A program made the translations under genes and the position numbers. From contig JAVCDD010000201.1 in the NCBI GenBank assembly GCA_030765125.1, forward strand, positions 1-36,040: a stretch of 36,040 nt of DNA, read 5' to 3'. The notes under the pieces were generated by a model. The model worked only from the letters and a program-made list of their open reading frames with translations, was not told the DNA's origin and searched no databases. Shown piece by piece: positions 23,211 to 31,734 of the stretch (positions are counted from its first letter, which is position 1; the number at the start of each line of letters is the position of its first letter). Source of the DNA: Candidatus Hatepunaea meridiana (GTDB lineage: Bacteria; Electryoneota; AABM5-125-24; Hatepunaeales; Hatepunaeaceae).

Positions 23211-26105
23211 TTAAAATCCCCATTTATACAAGTCATGCAGAGTTTCATCGGCATCCCTGATCGCTGTTGACCTGATCCAGTAACGCAATCGATCCGGTTT
23301 TATTATTAACAGAACATTTTTATCATAGTATCGTATTATTCTAATGTTCCTGAGAGCGCTATGGTTCTTTTCATCATAGATCAGATTACGCAGTTGTTCA
23401 CCATTCGTATCCTTTACCCAGTCCATTTCGAAATCTATTTTTTCACCAAAATAGAAAGGCTGGCAAATCAACCCACTCTCTTTCAATGTGATCACCTCAG
23501 CCGCTTTCAGATTGTCATAGATTGTTCCAAGCATTTTCACAAATAAATCAGCATAACTTTGGGTATGTTCTGGGGTAGCTGCTTTTCTAAGTAAATCCGA
23601 ATTTTGTCCAAGTCTTACATAATCAGTCATATAATTAAGGACATCCTCGCGTAATGCTTCTTCCCAATATGCGAACTCTAATTCAGTTAGGTCTTCAGGA
23701 TATGGGAGAGCATCAATGTCCTGCTTGTCAATCATGGTAGCATTACTGGTTCCCGCTCTATAACCATTCAGGATGCTGAAAAATCTATATAGACCTTTAT
23801 TACGGATTATATCATTATAGAAACTCTTTAGTTTGGCTTCCTCTTCTTTTGGCGCATGAATTCCTATAATTCCTTTGCGATAGCCAATAAATTCATCATC
23901 CCAAAATCTGATTGGAATTGATTGAATTAACTTTATTAGAATCAATGGTGGAGAAAAACGATCCTTGTTAATCTTGCTACCAAAATGGGTATACTCTACA
24001 AATTTATTCTTATCTTTAATTTTATTGATATCATCTGAATCAAAAGTATTTCTTTCCAAAAATGGTTTGCCTGTTAGTATTCGCTCTTTATCTTCTATAT
24101 TACCAACAATGAATCCCTCCCCGAAATCCCATCCTTTATCCTCCACGAATTTACTTAGCGAACGCATTTCCCGAAAACGTTTCGATATACTATGTAACCG
24201 ACCGCCTCCAACAAGGTTAATCTTCCAAACAAATGGATCCACTTCTGCTTCTTTCTGAGAAATCCGGTAGCGATCATAATGATCTAACTCAAAACAAATA
24301 TTTTCCTTAATACTTCTTGTTCGTCTGAAAGTCCAATGCTTCAGCCAATGATCTTCAGGAGGCGGTTGGGCGTGTGCAAGCACTGCGACGACCTTTGTAT
24401 CTGCTGCCTTAAAGAAGCCTCGAATCGATACAAAGTCGAGAATGGTTTCGATTTTGTGCTTTTGGAAAAGTATGGTTCGAAAATTCTGAGTTCCACTATT
24501 ATATAAAAAACCAGAAGGTTGAATCAAACAACATTTACCTTTTTCACGTAGTAGAGTAAATATTTGTTCAAGGAAAAGATACGCAAGCTGATTTCGTGGT
24601 AAATTTCCACGACCTTCGCCCATTGAAGCAGTCTCATTAATACTCTTAGCATACTTTGTCGTCAGTGCTTCCTTAAAAGGAGGATTCCCGATTATCACAT
24701 CAAATTTATCATCTATAATAGTATCTTTATCATTTTGTGATTCAATTATTTGAAAGAAGTCTGTTTCTATCAAATTTGCACCGACGAGCTTATCAAACTT
24801 CAGGTCATTCCAAATAACATCAGGTTGCAGTGCGTCACAGATTGCCAGATTCAAGCTGAAAGCAGTCAACTGAATAGCGGTTTCATCCAGTTCAATTCCG
24901 AAAATACAGCTTTTCAATGTCTCTTTCAGTATTTCAACATTTGGCTTTACCCACTTATTATTGTGTCGCCAAACATTGATTAATCTTTTAAAAGCTCCAA
25001 CAAGAAACACACCGGAGCCACAAGCGGGATCTAAAATTCTTTCTTTTCCGTTCAGCTTATCATATGGCATTACCTGATCGAGCAGTAACTCAGCAAGTAT
25101 CGGTGGGGTATAAATCGCTCCTTTATCCTTTTCTTTATCCTTCTCACTTTCCTTCTTAACAAATCGCTGGTACAAATGGCTGATGATTTCTACTGGCAGA
25201 TATTCGAAAGAATATAATTTCCATAAATTCCGTTGCCCATTTTCTGTTCTTCCTTCAGTGAAATCAGCTAATTCTCTGAGGATATCACTGGTCAGTTTAA
25301 GGTTGCTGTCTGTAGGTAGCTTGAAAATGTCCCCATTAAATTTATCTTCTAAATCTTTCAACAATCTATATACTATTGCTGGATCATGGCTCTTTAGCAC
25401 ATCCAAGAAGTTTTTAGCATCTTCAAAGTAATTACTAAAAGAGAATTTATTGCGAAAAACCTTGCGATCCTCTAAGTACTTTATTAATATCATTAATATT
25501 AGCAAATGACGTTTAACAGGGTGTTTTGCCCCACAAACCTCTTTATCAAAATGGACAACAGCTTGAATTAGCGAGTTGTGAGCAGCTTTTGAATAGTTTG
25601 TTAATTTCTTATTTTTGGGAGATTCCCAAAATCGACCATCTGCAAGTTTTTGCAGTTCCTCTGCGATTTCACTGGCAGTATTCAGCGGGTTTCCTATAGG
25701 TTCATATTTACATTTCCCGCTATCTGACCGGAAATAATCATTCTTGGCGCAGCTTAATAAGTCAATTGTACTTTCTGTTCTTACATAGAGCAGTGGCGAA
25801 TATCCTTGAATCCATACTTGTAGGTGGAGTTTGGCTAATTCGTTTTCAGTGAGTCTGTTATCAGAATTATCAATAATATAGGCGGCTATTTGAGATGAGC
25901 GACCATCGGAAAATCTGCGAAAGAAAACATAGTCGATGTATTTTTTATCTTGCTGGTCAAAGGATTTAGCAATATTGAGAGCTGCAATTTCACCGATATT
26001 ATCACATCCTGATTCAGATAAGTTCTCAGGAACTCGCACTAAACCAGGTATTGGATCACCAGCAGAATTAATGAAGTTGACAAACTGAAGTGCACTTGGT
26101 GCCAC
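23211..26105 (-). CDS. Eco57I-like N6-adenine DNA methyltransferase (R-M system)
   Basis: A 964-residue protein of the type IIG/Eco57I-like methyltransferase class. SAM-binding motif I is ILDPACGSGVFL (about 357-368), FGIELDE (about 402-408) is motif II, and the catalytic motif IV is VIIGNPPF (about 470-477), giving adenine specificity. A helical region comes before (about 170-330) and a probable target-recognition part after (about 640-850). The N-terminus (about 55-120, FFRRFSDGRSSQIAAYIID) has no clear nuclease motif, unlike classical IIG enzymes, so cutting may depend on the small downstream partner. The start is a GTG at 26105 with a weak ribosome binding site. BREX PglX-type enzymes share this fold, but no other BREX gene is present. 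Confidence 0.88.
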   Translation of the reverse strand: MAPSALQFVNFINSAGDPIPGLVRVPENLSESGCDNIGEIAALNIAKSFDQQDKKYIDYVFFRRFSDGRSSQIAAYIIDNSDNRLTENELAKLHLQVWIQGYSPLLYVRTESTIDLLSCAKNDYFRSDSGKCKYEPIGNPLNTASEIAEELQKLADGRFWESPKNKKLTNYSKAAHNSLIQAVVHFDKEVCGAKHPVKRHLLILMILIKYLEDRKVFRNKFSFSNYFEDAKNFLDVLKSHDPAIVYRLLKDLEDKFNGDIFKLPTDSNLKLTSDILRELADFTEGRTENGQRNLWKLYSFEYLPVEIISHLYQRFVKKESEKDKEKDKGAIYTPPILAELLLDQVMPYDKLNGKERILDPACGSGVFLVGAFKRLINVWRHNNKWVKPNVEILKETLKSCIFGIELDETAIQLTAFSLNLAICDALQPDVIWNDLKFDKLVGANLIETDFFQIIESQNDKDTIIDDKFDVIIGNPPFKEALTTKYAKSINETASMGEGRGNLPRNQLAYLFLEQIFTLLREKGKCCLIQPSGFLYNSGTQNFRTILFQKHKIETILDFVSIRGFFKAADTKVVAVLAHAQPPPEDHWLKHWTFRRTRSIKENICFELDHYDRYRISQKEAEVDPFVWKINLVGGGRLHSISKRFREMRSLSKFVEDKGWDFGEGFIVGNIEDKERILTGKPFLERNTFDSDDINKIKDKNKFVEYTHFGSKINKDRFSPPLILIKLIQSIPIRFWDDEFIGYRKGIIGIHAPKEEEAKLKSFYNDIIRNKGLYRFFSILNGYRAGTSNATMIDKQDIDALPYPEDLTELEFAYWEEALREDVLNYMTDYVRLGQNSDLLRKAATPEHTQSYADLFVKMLGTIYDNLKAAEVITLKESGLICQPFYFGEKIDFEMDWVKDTNGEQLRNLIYDEKNHSALRNIRIIRYYDKNVLLIIKPDRLRYWIRSTAIRDADETLHDLYKWGF

Positions 26106-26394
26106 TATAAACCCAATGTAAAATTAGAACGATACATTTTCGTTATTAAGCTCTCGATCACAATACTCTTAACATGAGATTTAAGAAGATGAATAAAATG
26201 AATTATTCCTAATTATGCATAGAATAGTAATTTTTTTCTTTTTATGCAACCTCATTGAAATTAAGTTATAAATAATTACAAAATTATTCACTAATGCATC
26301 CTCTGCGGAAATAACTATCAGCATCTGCAACCTTTCAAACATTTGATGCGTCATATTAATAGAACATCACCGGTAATGTCAAAATTGGAAAAAA
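26106..26394. other. Divergent AT-rich spacer
   Basis: Holds the divergent promoters of the methyltransferase and sigma-factor genes. It is AT-rich with a run of T at about 26232. A short CCTCTGCGG fragment (about 26300) of the CTCTGCG family is present. No gene or clean promoter was identified. Confidence 0.4.
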
Positions 26395-26910
26395 TTGAAC
26401 TTCGAACAGTTACTTAAAGCCAACTACAACGACGCGGTACGTTTTTCCCGCTCTCTTGCTGGATCGAAAGCGAATGGTGACGACTTGCTGCAGGAAGCGT
26501 TGATTCGAGCCTGGAAAGGTTTCCCGCGCTTGAAAGACGCTGCCTCGTTCAAGTCATGGCTGCTGAAGATTATCAGCAACACACATCGCTCAATGTGCCG
26601 TCGCTGGTGGATTAAACATATCGTTGGACTCGATGCTGCATTGGATATTCCTCATCCAACAGCTTTACCTTACGAGGAAAAGGAATTGGTACGCCTTGCT
26701 ATGCGAGGCGTACCACGAGCACAGCGCGAGGCGTTAATTCTTTTCGAGGTTCTGGGGATGAAGGTGGCTGAAGTCGCCGCTCATCAGAAAGTATCACAAT
26801 CCGCAGTCAAGAGCCGTCTGGCGCGTGGTCGCGCTAAACTAAAGACGCGATATGAAACGTTATCTAAAATGGAGACCTGTCATAATGCAGAACCCATCCG
26901 AACAGGTTAA
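26395..26910 (+). CDS. ECF-type RNA polymerase sigma factor
   Basis: A 171-residue sigma-70 family protein with only regions 2 and 4. Region 2 (about 8-70) has DDLLQEALIRAWKGFPRL and FKSWLLKIISNTHRS; region 4 (about 105-155) has REALILFEVLGMKVAEVA and a helix-turn-helix SQSAVKSRLARGRAKL. The best start is TTG 26395 with GGA six to eight bases upstream. It overlaps the next gene by 26 bases, the usual layout of a sigma/anti-sigma pair. Targets are unknown; the following export-type genes (28068-30592) are candidates only by position. Confidence 0.92.
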   Translation: MNFEQLLKANYNDAVRFSRSLAGSKANGDDLLQEALIRAWKGFPRLKDAASFKSWLLKIISNTHRSMCRRWWIKHIVGLDAALDIPHPTALPYEEKELVRLAMRGVPRAQREALILFEVLGMKVAEVAAHQKVSQSAVKSRLARGRAKLKTRYETLSKMETCHNAEPIRTG

Positions 26911-27658
26911 ACGTGGTCTGAAAGACCTGGCAAATGAAAAGGTTGAACCGTTTCACTACGAACGCACAATGGCTCGAGTGCGGAGCAAAATTGAAAGGAG
27001 AAATCCAATGGTATTTGCCATAAAAAAAACCGCTGTCGCTTCCGGAGTTGTCGTAGCATTATTTGCAGCCTTGCTCTTAATCCCGGCTTCTTACTCAGTA
27101 TGCGTAGGAGATTTGATAAAGGCTGAATTTACTCTAAAAGATGAAGCTTCGTTGTCATCTATTATGGATGCAATCAAAGAGATCGAGGGAGTATTAAATC
27201 GCAACCTGAACATCAGGAATGATAAAGCTGAGTTATCCCTTGTAACTCGCAACAGGTCAAGTAAAGAGGTTGAGCTCGAATTACGGAACGCCTTATCGAG
27301 CGTACTTACCAGTGAAAGCAACCTATCCATCTCATCTGAAGAGATAAAGAAGCTAATGGGTGGGAACGCCCTCGCCGCCGTAACTGGAGGCAGGATCTGC
27401 ATCGGTGTTGAAGGTATGACCGATCAGCAAATTGAAGCCTTAATAGCGTTTGAGCTTAACTCGAGAGGTCTGGAGATACAAAGCGTCAACGTAAAAACCG
27501 ATCGTAGCGATGAAGGGCAAATCCGGCGCGAAGTCCGTGTTCTCGCGGAACTGCCTGAAGGTGTGTCACCTGAAGATATGCCGGAATTGTTGCCGGAATT
27601 GATGATTGATGATAGTAACAAAGATAAGATTATCATCCGGAAGGAAATCCGTAAATGA
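26885..27658 (+). CDS. Single-TM protein, probable anti-sigma factor
   Basis: A 257-residue protein from the ATG at 26885, which has GGAG ten bases upstream; the longer frame from 26852 is less likely. A short cytoplasmic part (about 1-44, with NPSEQVKRGLKDLANEKVEPF) is followed by one membrane helix (about 47-68) and an alpha/beta extracytoplasmic region (about 75-257). Position and topology are those of an anti-sigma factor, but no zinc-binding HxxxCxxC motif is present, so it would be of a non-ZAS type. The frame overlaps the sigma gene. A terminator follows at 27687-27720. Confidence 0.75.
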   Translation: MQNPSEQVKRGLKDLANEKVEPFHYERTMARVRSKIERRNPMVFAIKKTAVASGVVVALFAALLLIPASYSVCVGDLIKAEFTLKDEASLSSIMDAIKEIEGVLNRNLNIRNDKAELSLVTRNRSSKEVELELRNALSSVLTSESNLSISSEEIKKLMGGNALAAVTGGRICIGVEGMTDQQIEALIAFELNSRGLEIQSVNVKTDRSDEGQIRREVRVLAELPEGVSPEDMPELLPELMIDDSNKDKIIIRKEIRK

Positions 27659-27686
27659 CATTATAACGTTGTGATTATACGGTTTC

Positions 27687-27720
27687 GTGGTGTCAGGTGC
27701 TTCACCTGACACCACTTTTT
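27687..27720 (+). terminator. Intrinsic terminator of the sigma-factor operon
   Basis: A perfect 13-bp stem (27687-27699 with 27703-27715) and 3-base loop, followed directly by five T. It lies 28 bases after the anti-sigma stop codon. Confidence 0.88.
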
Positions 27721-27862
27721 CGTTTTGCCAGGATTACATAGAGATCACTAACCAACCTGACACAACATCCGCATAATTGATGATTTCTATGAGTTCTTTT
27801 TCAGGAACTAATTAAGATTGCTTGATTTTCAATGATTTAAGATATAACTTAAAGCGTTACTT

Positions 27863-28031
27863 GAGTTGTGTCAGATGTTATAGTATTTTCCGAAAGTAAT
27901 GACTTATGTACGTCGTCGCGAGGAACGCAGTGACGAAGCAATCTGTTTGAATATACGTGACTAAAGAGATTGCTTCGCTTCGCTCGCAACGACGTTACTT
28001 TAAAGAAGCGCTATAACACCTCACACAACTC
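27863..28031. repeat. Nested inverted-repeat element before the adaptor gene
   Basis: Outer arms GAGTTGTGT (27863-27871) and TGTTATAG (27876-27883) are complementary to 28023-28031 and 28011-28018. The core (27910-27944 against 27967-27995) is a hairpin of the GCGAGGAAC...GACGAAGCAATC type known from repeats in several bacterial groups. Flanking it are near-identical 16-mers at 27844-27859 and 28058-28073 (14 of 16 equal), which may be a target duplication. The right one contains the GTG start of the next gene. Confidence 0.75.
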
Positions 28032-28067
28032 TGTTCCCGTTAATAATTATACAACAAATAACTTAAA

Positions 28068-29141
28068 GTGTCAACACCTGTAAAAAGACGTTTAGTCTTA
28101 TCTATACTAATTATAGCAGTACTGATTCTGGCTGGAACAGTTCCGATACCTCACACAGTTAAAGGACCCTGTGTGCTTAATCCGGCAGCGGTATGGTATA
28201 TTGCTAATGATGGCGCCGATCAAATGATCTCCGGTTGGGAGCATAATTACCTCGATGCCGGTGGGGGCCGCGCTTTGCTTCAATTCGACCGCCCTGATTT
28301 TGTGGAAGTATTCATCTCGCCGCGCTTGCGTGAAGGTGAATTCACTTATGCTGGCGATACGGTGGCTTATATCGCCTCACAGGAGGGTATTGGACATCTG
28401 CGAGTGCTTGAAGCCGAGTATAAGGGTGCTCAAGCTGAGCTTGATCTCATATTGGCAGGCTTTCGCAACGAAGAAATCGAGATTGCCCAGCGGAGTGTTG
28501 AAAGAGCGCATGCTGCCTTAGACGGCTTCCAACCTGAATTAGACCGTATTAAATCGCAATATGAAACCGGTGTGGTTACACTTTCCATCTTTCAGGAAGC
28601 TGAAAAGGAATATCAACTATACGAAGCCGAACTTCGGCTCGCCGAAGCGGAACTCACCGCAGTTCAGGCTGAAGCTCGCCCGGAGGACGTTGCTATTTTC
28701 AGCGCAAATGTAGAACGACTTCAACGATCATTAGAAACATCAGAATTCCTTACCGGAAAAACTCGACCGGTTATCACACCGATATCCGGCAAAGTGCGTT
28801 TATGCGGCGTTGACGGTATCATTTTAAAGATAGAACGGATTGATACGCTGGCTGCGATTACACTTCTACCGGAAGCAACGCTCGGTTGGCTGAAGCAGGG
28901 GCAGCCGATTGTAATAGATATTGTAGCTGATAGCTCAATCCCACTGCGAGGATTATTAAACAGAATTGATTTCACAAGAAGCGATCAAGTCAGTGGTTAT
29001 ACGGGACCTTATGGCATTACTTTCATTGATAACCGCAATGGCAAATTACAGACCGGCATGACCGGCAAAACAAGAATGGAAACAGGCAGTCAGACGTTGT
29101 TATCGGTGATTAAAGCTAAATTTAGTAGTAGGGGATTATAA
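28068..29141 (+). CDS. HlyD/RND-type periplasmic adaptor (membrane fusion protein)
   Basis: A 357-residue periplasmic adaptor. One N-terminal membrane helix (about 7-27) is followed by a beta domain, a long helical hairpin (about 115-225, rich in Ala/Glu/Leu, with RAHAALDGFQPELDRIKSQY), and a beta-barrel region (about 240-345, with PVITPISGKVRL and TLLPEATLGWLKQGQPIVID). Such proteins bridge inner-membrane pumps and TolC. No pump gene is beside it; the TolC-like gene follows 188 bp on. The start is GTG in a poor ribosome-binding context, inside a 16-bp direct repeat, so the annotated start is less certain than for the neighbours. Confidence 0.85.
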   Translation: MSTPVKRRLVLSILIIAVLILAGTVPIPHTVKGPCVLNPAAVWYIANDGADQMISGWEHNYLDAGGGRALLQFDRPDFVEVFISPRLREGEFTYAGDTVAYIASQEGIGHLRVLEAEYKGAQAELDLILAGFRNEEIEIAQRSVERAHAALDGFQPELDRIKSQYETGVVTLSIFQEAEKEYQLYEAELRLAEAELTAVQAEARPEDVAIFSANVERLQRSLETSEFLTGKTRPVITPISGKVRLCGVDGIILKIERIDTLAAITLLPEATLGWLKQGQPIVIDIVADSSIPLRGLLNRIDFTRSDQVSGYTGPYGITFIDNRNGKLQTGMTGKTRMETGSQTLLSVIKAKFSSRGL

Positions 29142-29329
29142 CTATTACCTTATATCTGATATTCATGGTTTTTCTGACAGAAATTATTATTACTATTTTG
29201 AATTATGAATGTTGAATTTTGAAATTTTAATCGAGTGTTAATACCTTTTATTCAATTCCGGTTTATCTGGTTAGGTTACATGCTTTAAACATTCTAAGAG
29301 GACTCTCCCAAACAATTGGAGTAACAATA

Positions 29330-30592
29330 TTGATAAAAAAGCGTATGATTATTATTGTTGGGATTTTGGTTTTACTAATATCGGTAGAGTCAGCATCGAC
29401 AAAACCCTGGACGATAATAGATGCGGTTCAAAATGCAATCTCTAATCATCCTCAAGCTTTGATAGCTGAGAGTCTTGTAGATGAAGCGCGAGGTGAACGT
29501 CGAAATGCAATAGCATTACCAGCGCCGTTTCTGGCTACCCGGTGGGATGATATTCCTTCGCAAGAGGGATTATCGGATTTCGCGGAAAGAAGAATATGCA
29601 TCGAACAGGATTTCGAATTTCCTCTCCGGTATATCTGGTTAAAAAAGGCGGCTGATGTAAATATCGATTTAGCACGGAATGAGAGCCTGGGCGTACTGCT
29701 CGACTTGGAATCTGAAGTTCGTTTAACATACCTTGAAGCTTGGGCTTCATCAGAGAAAGTAAAAGTCAATAAGGAATACAGGGACAGCATAAAAACATGC
29801 TGGTCCAATATTCAAGTAGTGTACGAGCATGGTGGAATTTCACGATTGGATGTTCGTAAATCGCGAGTCGAAGCTGCCAGAGCAGAAAATGAACTGAGAG
29901 CCTCGCAACGCTCAAGGACAACAGCTTTTGAGAAGCTTTCTCGTATAACAGATTATGATCTTACCGATATTGAATTGATTTCACCATTAGTAAGTGATCC
30001 TGTAGATACGACCCGCATTGTTGAATCGAATCTTTTTGCATCGAGTCCGGAAGTCTTAGCGGCTCAGGCGGAGGTTGGCATTTCAGGATATGAAAAAACA
30101 CTTGCATCCACTGCCTGGCTGCCGGAAATTGAATTAACATATTTTCATAGACAAGAAATGCTCCCTGATGATACTGACTCCTGGGCGTTTCAACTTGAAC
30201 TATCCCTTCCCGTCTGGTTTTGGTTGGGCGGTGCCAGTGAGGTCCAGACTTCGAAAGCACAATTGAATAGAGCTAAAGCTGAACTGGAAACCTACCGTAT
30301 TGAATTAATATCCGAATGCTTACAATTGACCCAGGAACTAAAATCTGTCTATGAACAATATAAATTTTACCAAGGTGAGCTTCTTCCGTTAGCGAGAGAT
30401 GAATATCAGACTGTGCATCGAAGTTTTCAACTCGGCGACGGCACGTATATTGATCTTATCGACGCGCAGGATGATTTAAGGGATACTCAGCAGGATAATA
30501 TTGATATAATACTTGAGTTATATGAGAAAAAGATATTTCTGGATAGATTAAGCGGTAAATCAATTGGCAACGGCATAAGCAAATCAGGTTAA
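29330..30592 (+). CDS. TolC-like outer membrane efflux protein
   Basis: A 420-residue protein of the OEP/TolC family, a trimeric outer-membrane channel. Signal peptide about 1-24; two OEP repeats follow, the first with AVQNAISNHPQALIAESLVDEA (read in two parts, about 32-53) and the second from about 215 onward with SPEVLAAQAEVGISGYE. Long helices with Ala/Glu/Leu heptads fit the tunnel. TTG 29330 with GGAG eight bases upstream is the best start; ATG 29345 is an alternative. Together with the upstream adaptor it makes two of the three parts of an export machine. Confidence 0.9.
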   Translation: MIKKRMIIIVGILVLLISVESASTKPWTIIDAVQNAISNHPQALIAESLVDEARGERRNAIALPAPFLATRWDDIPSQEGLSDFAERRICIEQDFEFPLRYIWLKKAADVNIDLARNESLGVLLDLESEVRLTYLEAWASSEKVKVNKEYRDSIKTCWSNIQVVYEHGGISRLDVRKSRVEAARAENELRASQRSRTTAFEKLSRITDYDLTDIELISPLVSDPVDTTRIVESNLFASSPEVLAAQAEVGISGYEKTLASTAWLPEIELTYFHRQEMLPDDTDSWAFQLELSLPVWFWLGGASEVQTSKAQLNRAKAELETYRIELISECLQLTQELKSVYEQYKFYQGELLPLARDEYQTVHRSFQLGDGTYIDLIDAQDDLRDTQQDNIDIILELYEKKIFLDRLSGKSIGNGISKSG

Positions 30593-30675
30593 TTGAATTG
30601 CTAAATAGTACCTGACCGAAAACCCACATCTATGTAAATTAACATTATTTCGCAATTAACATAACGGTACTTACT

Positions 30676-31590
30676 ATGAAAAAAAACATATTCATCCTGA
30701 TAGCCATACTACTGTTGATTGTATTCGCGAAAGGCGTATTTGATGGATATCGGAATGAGGAAAAGAAACACGCTGGTTTCACATTAAAAGACGTTGGTTT
30801 TAAGACTCCTGAATCAGCGTTATATGTGCCGGATCAGGACATCTACCTGGTGTCGAATATCAACGGCAGTCCTATTGGGCGGGATGACAACGGTTTTATT
30901 TCAATCGTCAATCCGGAACGTAAGATTGTTAAACTGAAATGGATTGATGGCGCTGATGAAGCTATTACGTTAGACGCACCAAAAGGAATGGCAATCGTTG
31001 GTGACAAATTATACGTTTGTGACATCAGAATTGTTCGCATCTTTAACCGATACAATGGAGAACCTGTTGGAGAGGTGACTATTCCCGGTGCACGATTCCT
31101 TAATGATGCCGCGCCTGCTTCAGATAGTGCAGTTTTCGTAACGGATACTCAAGGAAATACGCTCTATCGCATTTCTCAAGAAGGTAAGGTTGTTGAAATA
31201 TATTCCAACGGTGATCTGAAAGGACCAAACGGTGTAATCGAGTGTAATTTGGGACTGCTGGTTCTCTCAATGACTGATGGTAAAATATTCAAGATCAGCA
31301 AGGAAGGAAAAACTGAAGCTATTGCCATTTCACCGAAAGGAATACTGGACGGTGTAGTTCAATTAAACGACAACAGACTGGCGTTCTCGAGTTGGGAAGG
31401 ATCATGTGTTTACGTTTTGGATCCGGAGTTGCATCAGGTGTTAACACCTGACTCAACACTTTATAGGATTACTAAACTTGTAGCAAATGTTCCTTCACCG
31501 GCGGATATTGGTTATGATACAAAACGAGATTATTTGATTATTCCGTTATTCAAGGATGATAAGTTAGTTGTGATGCCTGTTGGTAAGTAA
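30676..31590 (+). CDS. Membrane-anchored SMP-30/gluconolactonase-like beta-propeller
   Basis: A 304-residue protein with an N-terminal signal anchor (about 4-20) and a six-bladed propeller of the SMP-30/NHL type. Repeated blade patterns: ESALYVPDQDIYLVSN, KGMAIVGDKLYVCD, DSAVFVTDTQGNTLYRIS, DGVVQLNDNRLAFSSW. The acidic residues of SMP-30 lactonases (E in the first blade, N and D later: PESALY, LNDAA, GPNGV, LDGV) are present, so a metal-dependent lactonase is possible, as is a binding role. The TAA stop lies in an ACTTGTT-type repeat (31585-31604). Confidence 0.82.
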   Translation: MKKNIFILIAILLLIVFAKGVFDGYRNEEKKHAGFTLKDVGFKTPESALYVPDQDIYLVSNINGSPIGRDDNGFISIVNPERKIVKLKWIDGADEAITLDAPKGMAIVGDKLYVCDIRIVRIFNRYNGEPVGEVTIPGARFLNDAAPASDSAVFVTDTQGNTLYRISQEGKVVEIYSNGDLKGPNGVIECNLGLLVLSMTDGKIFKISKEGKTEAIAISPKGILDGVVQLNDNRLAFSSWEGSCVYVLDPELHQVLTPDSTLYRITKLVANVPSPADIGYDTKRDYLIIPLFKDDKLVVMPVGK

Positions 31591-31604
31591 CAAGTATCAA
31601 GTAA
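31585..31604. repeat. ACTTGTT-type repeat holding a stop codon
   Basis: On the minus strand this reads as units ACTTGAT, ACTTGTT, ACTT, the same 7-mer family as 8634-8682. The TAA stop of the propeller gene (31588-31590) is inside it. Confidence 0.75.
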
Positions 31605-31660
31605 TCCCGACACTCCAACACTTTGACATTACAAAATCCTTTGATTTACCTCTATAAAAC

Positions 31661-31689
31661 TTGACTATTGTGAGTATATTTTGTAACAT
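31661..31689 (+). promoter_or_regulatory. Possible promoter of the lipoprotein gene
   Basis: TTGACT at 31661-31666, a 17-base spacer and TAACAT at 31684-31689, 45 bases before the ATG. Both boxes are one or two bases from consensus. Confidence 0.4.
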
Positions 31690-31734
31690 ATAGTAGTAGT
31701 CATTCAGATAGAAAATAACACCATCGGAAGCGAT

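Noticed and set aside
22769..25431. Several plus-strand frames of 60-100 residues opposite the methyltransferase and its partner
   Set aside because: Shadows of long, motif-bearing minus-strand genes, without ribosome binding sites or recognisable domains.
23211..26105. BREX PglX or DISARM methyltransferase
   Set aside because: No pglZ, brxC, brxL, drmA/B or similar genes are nearby; only one small partner gene is coupled to it.
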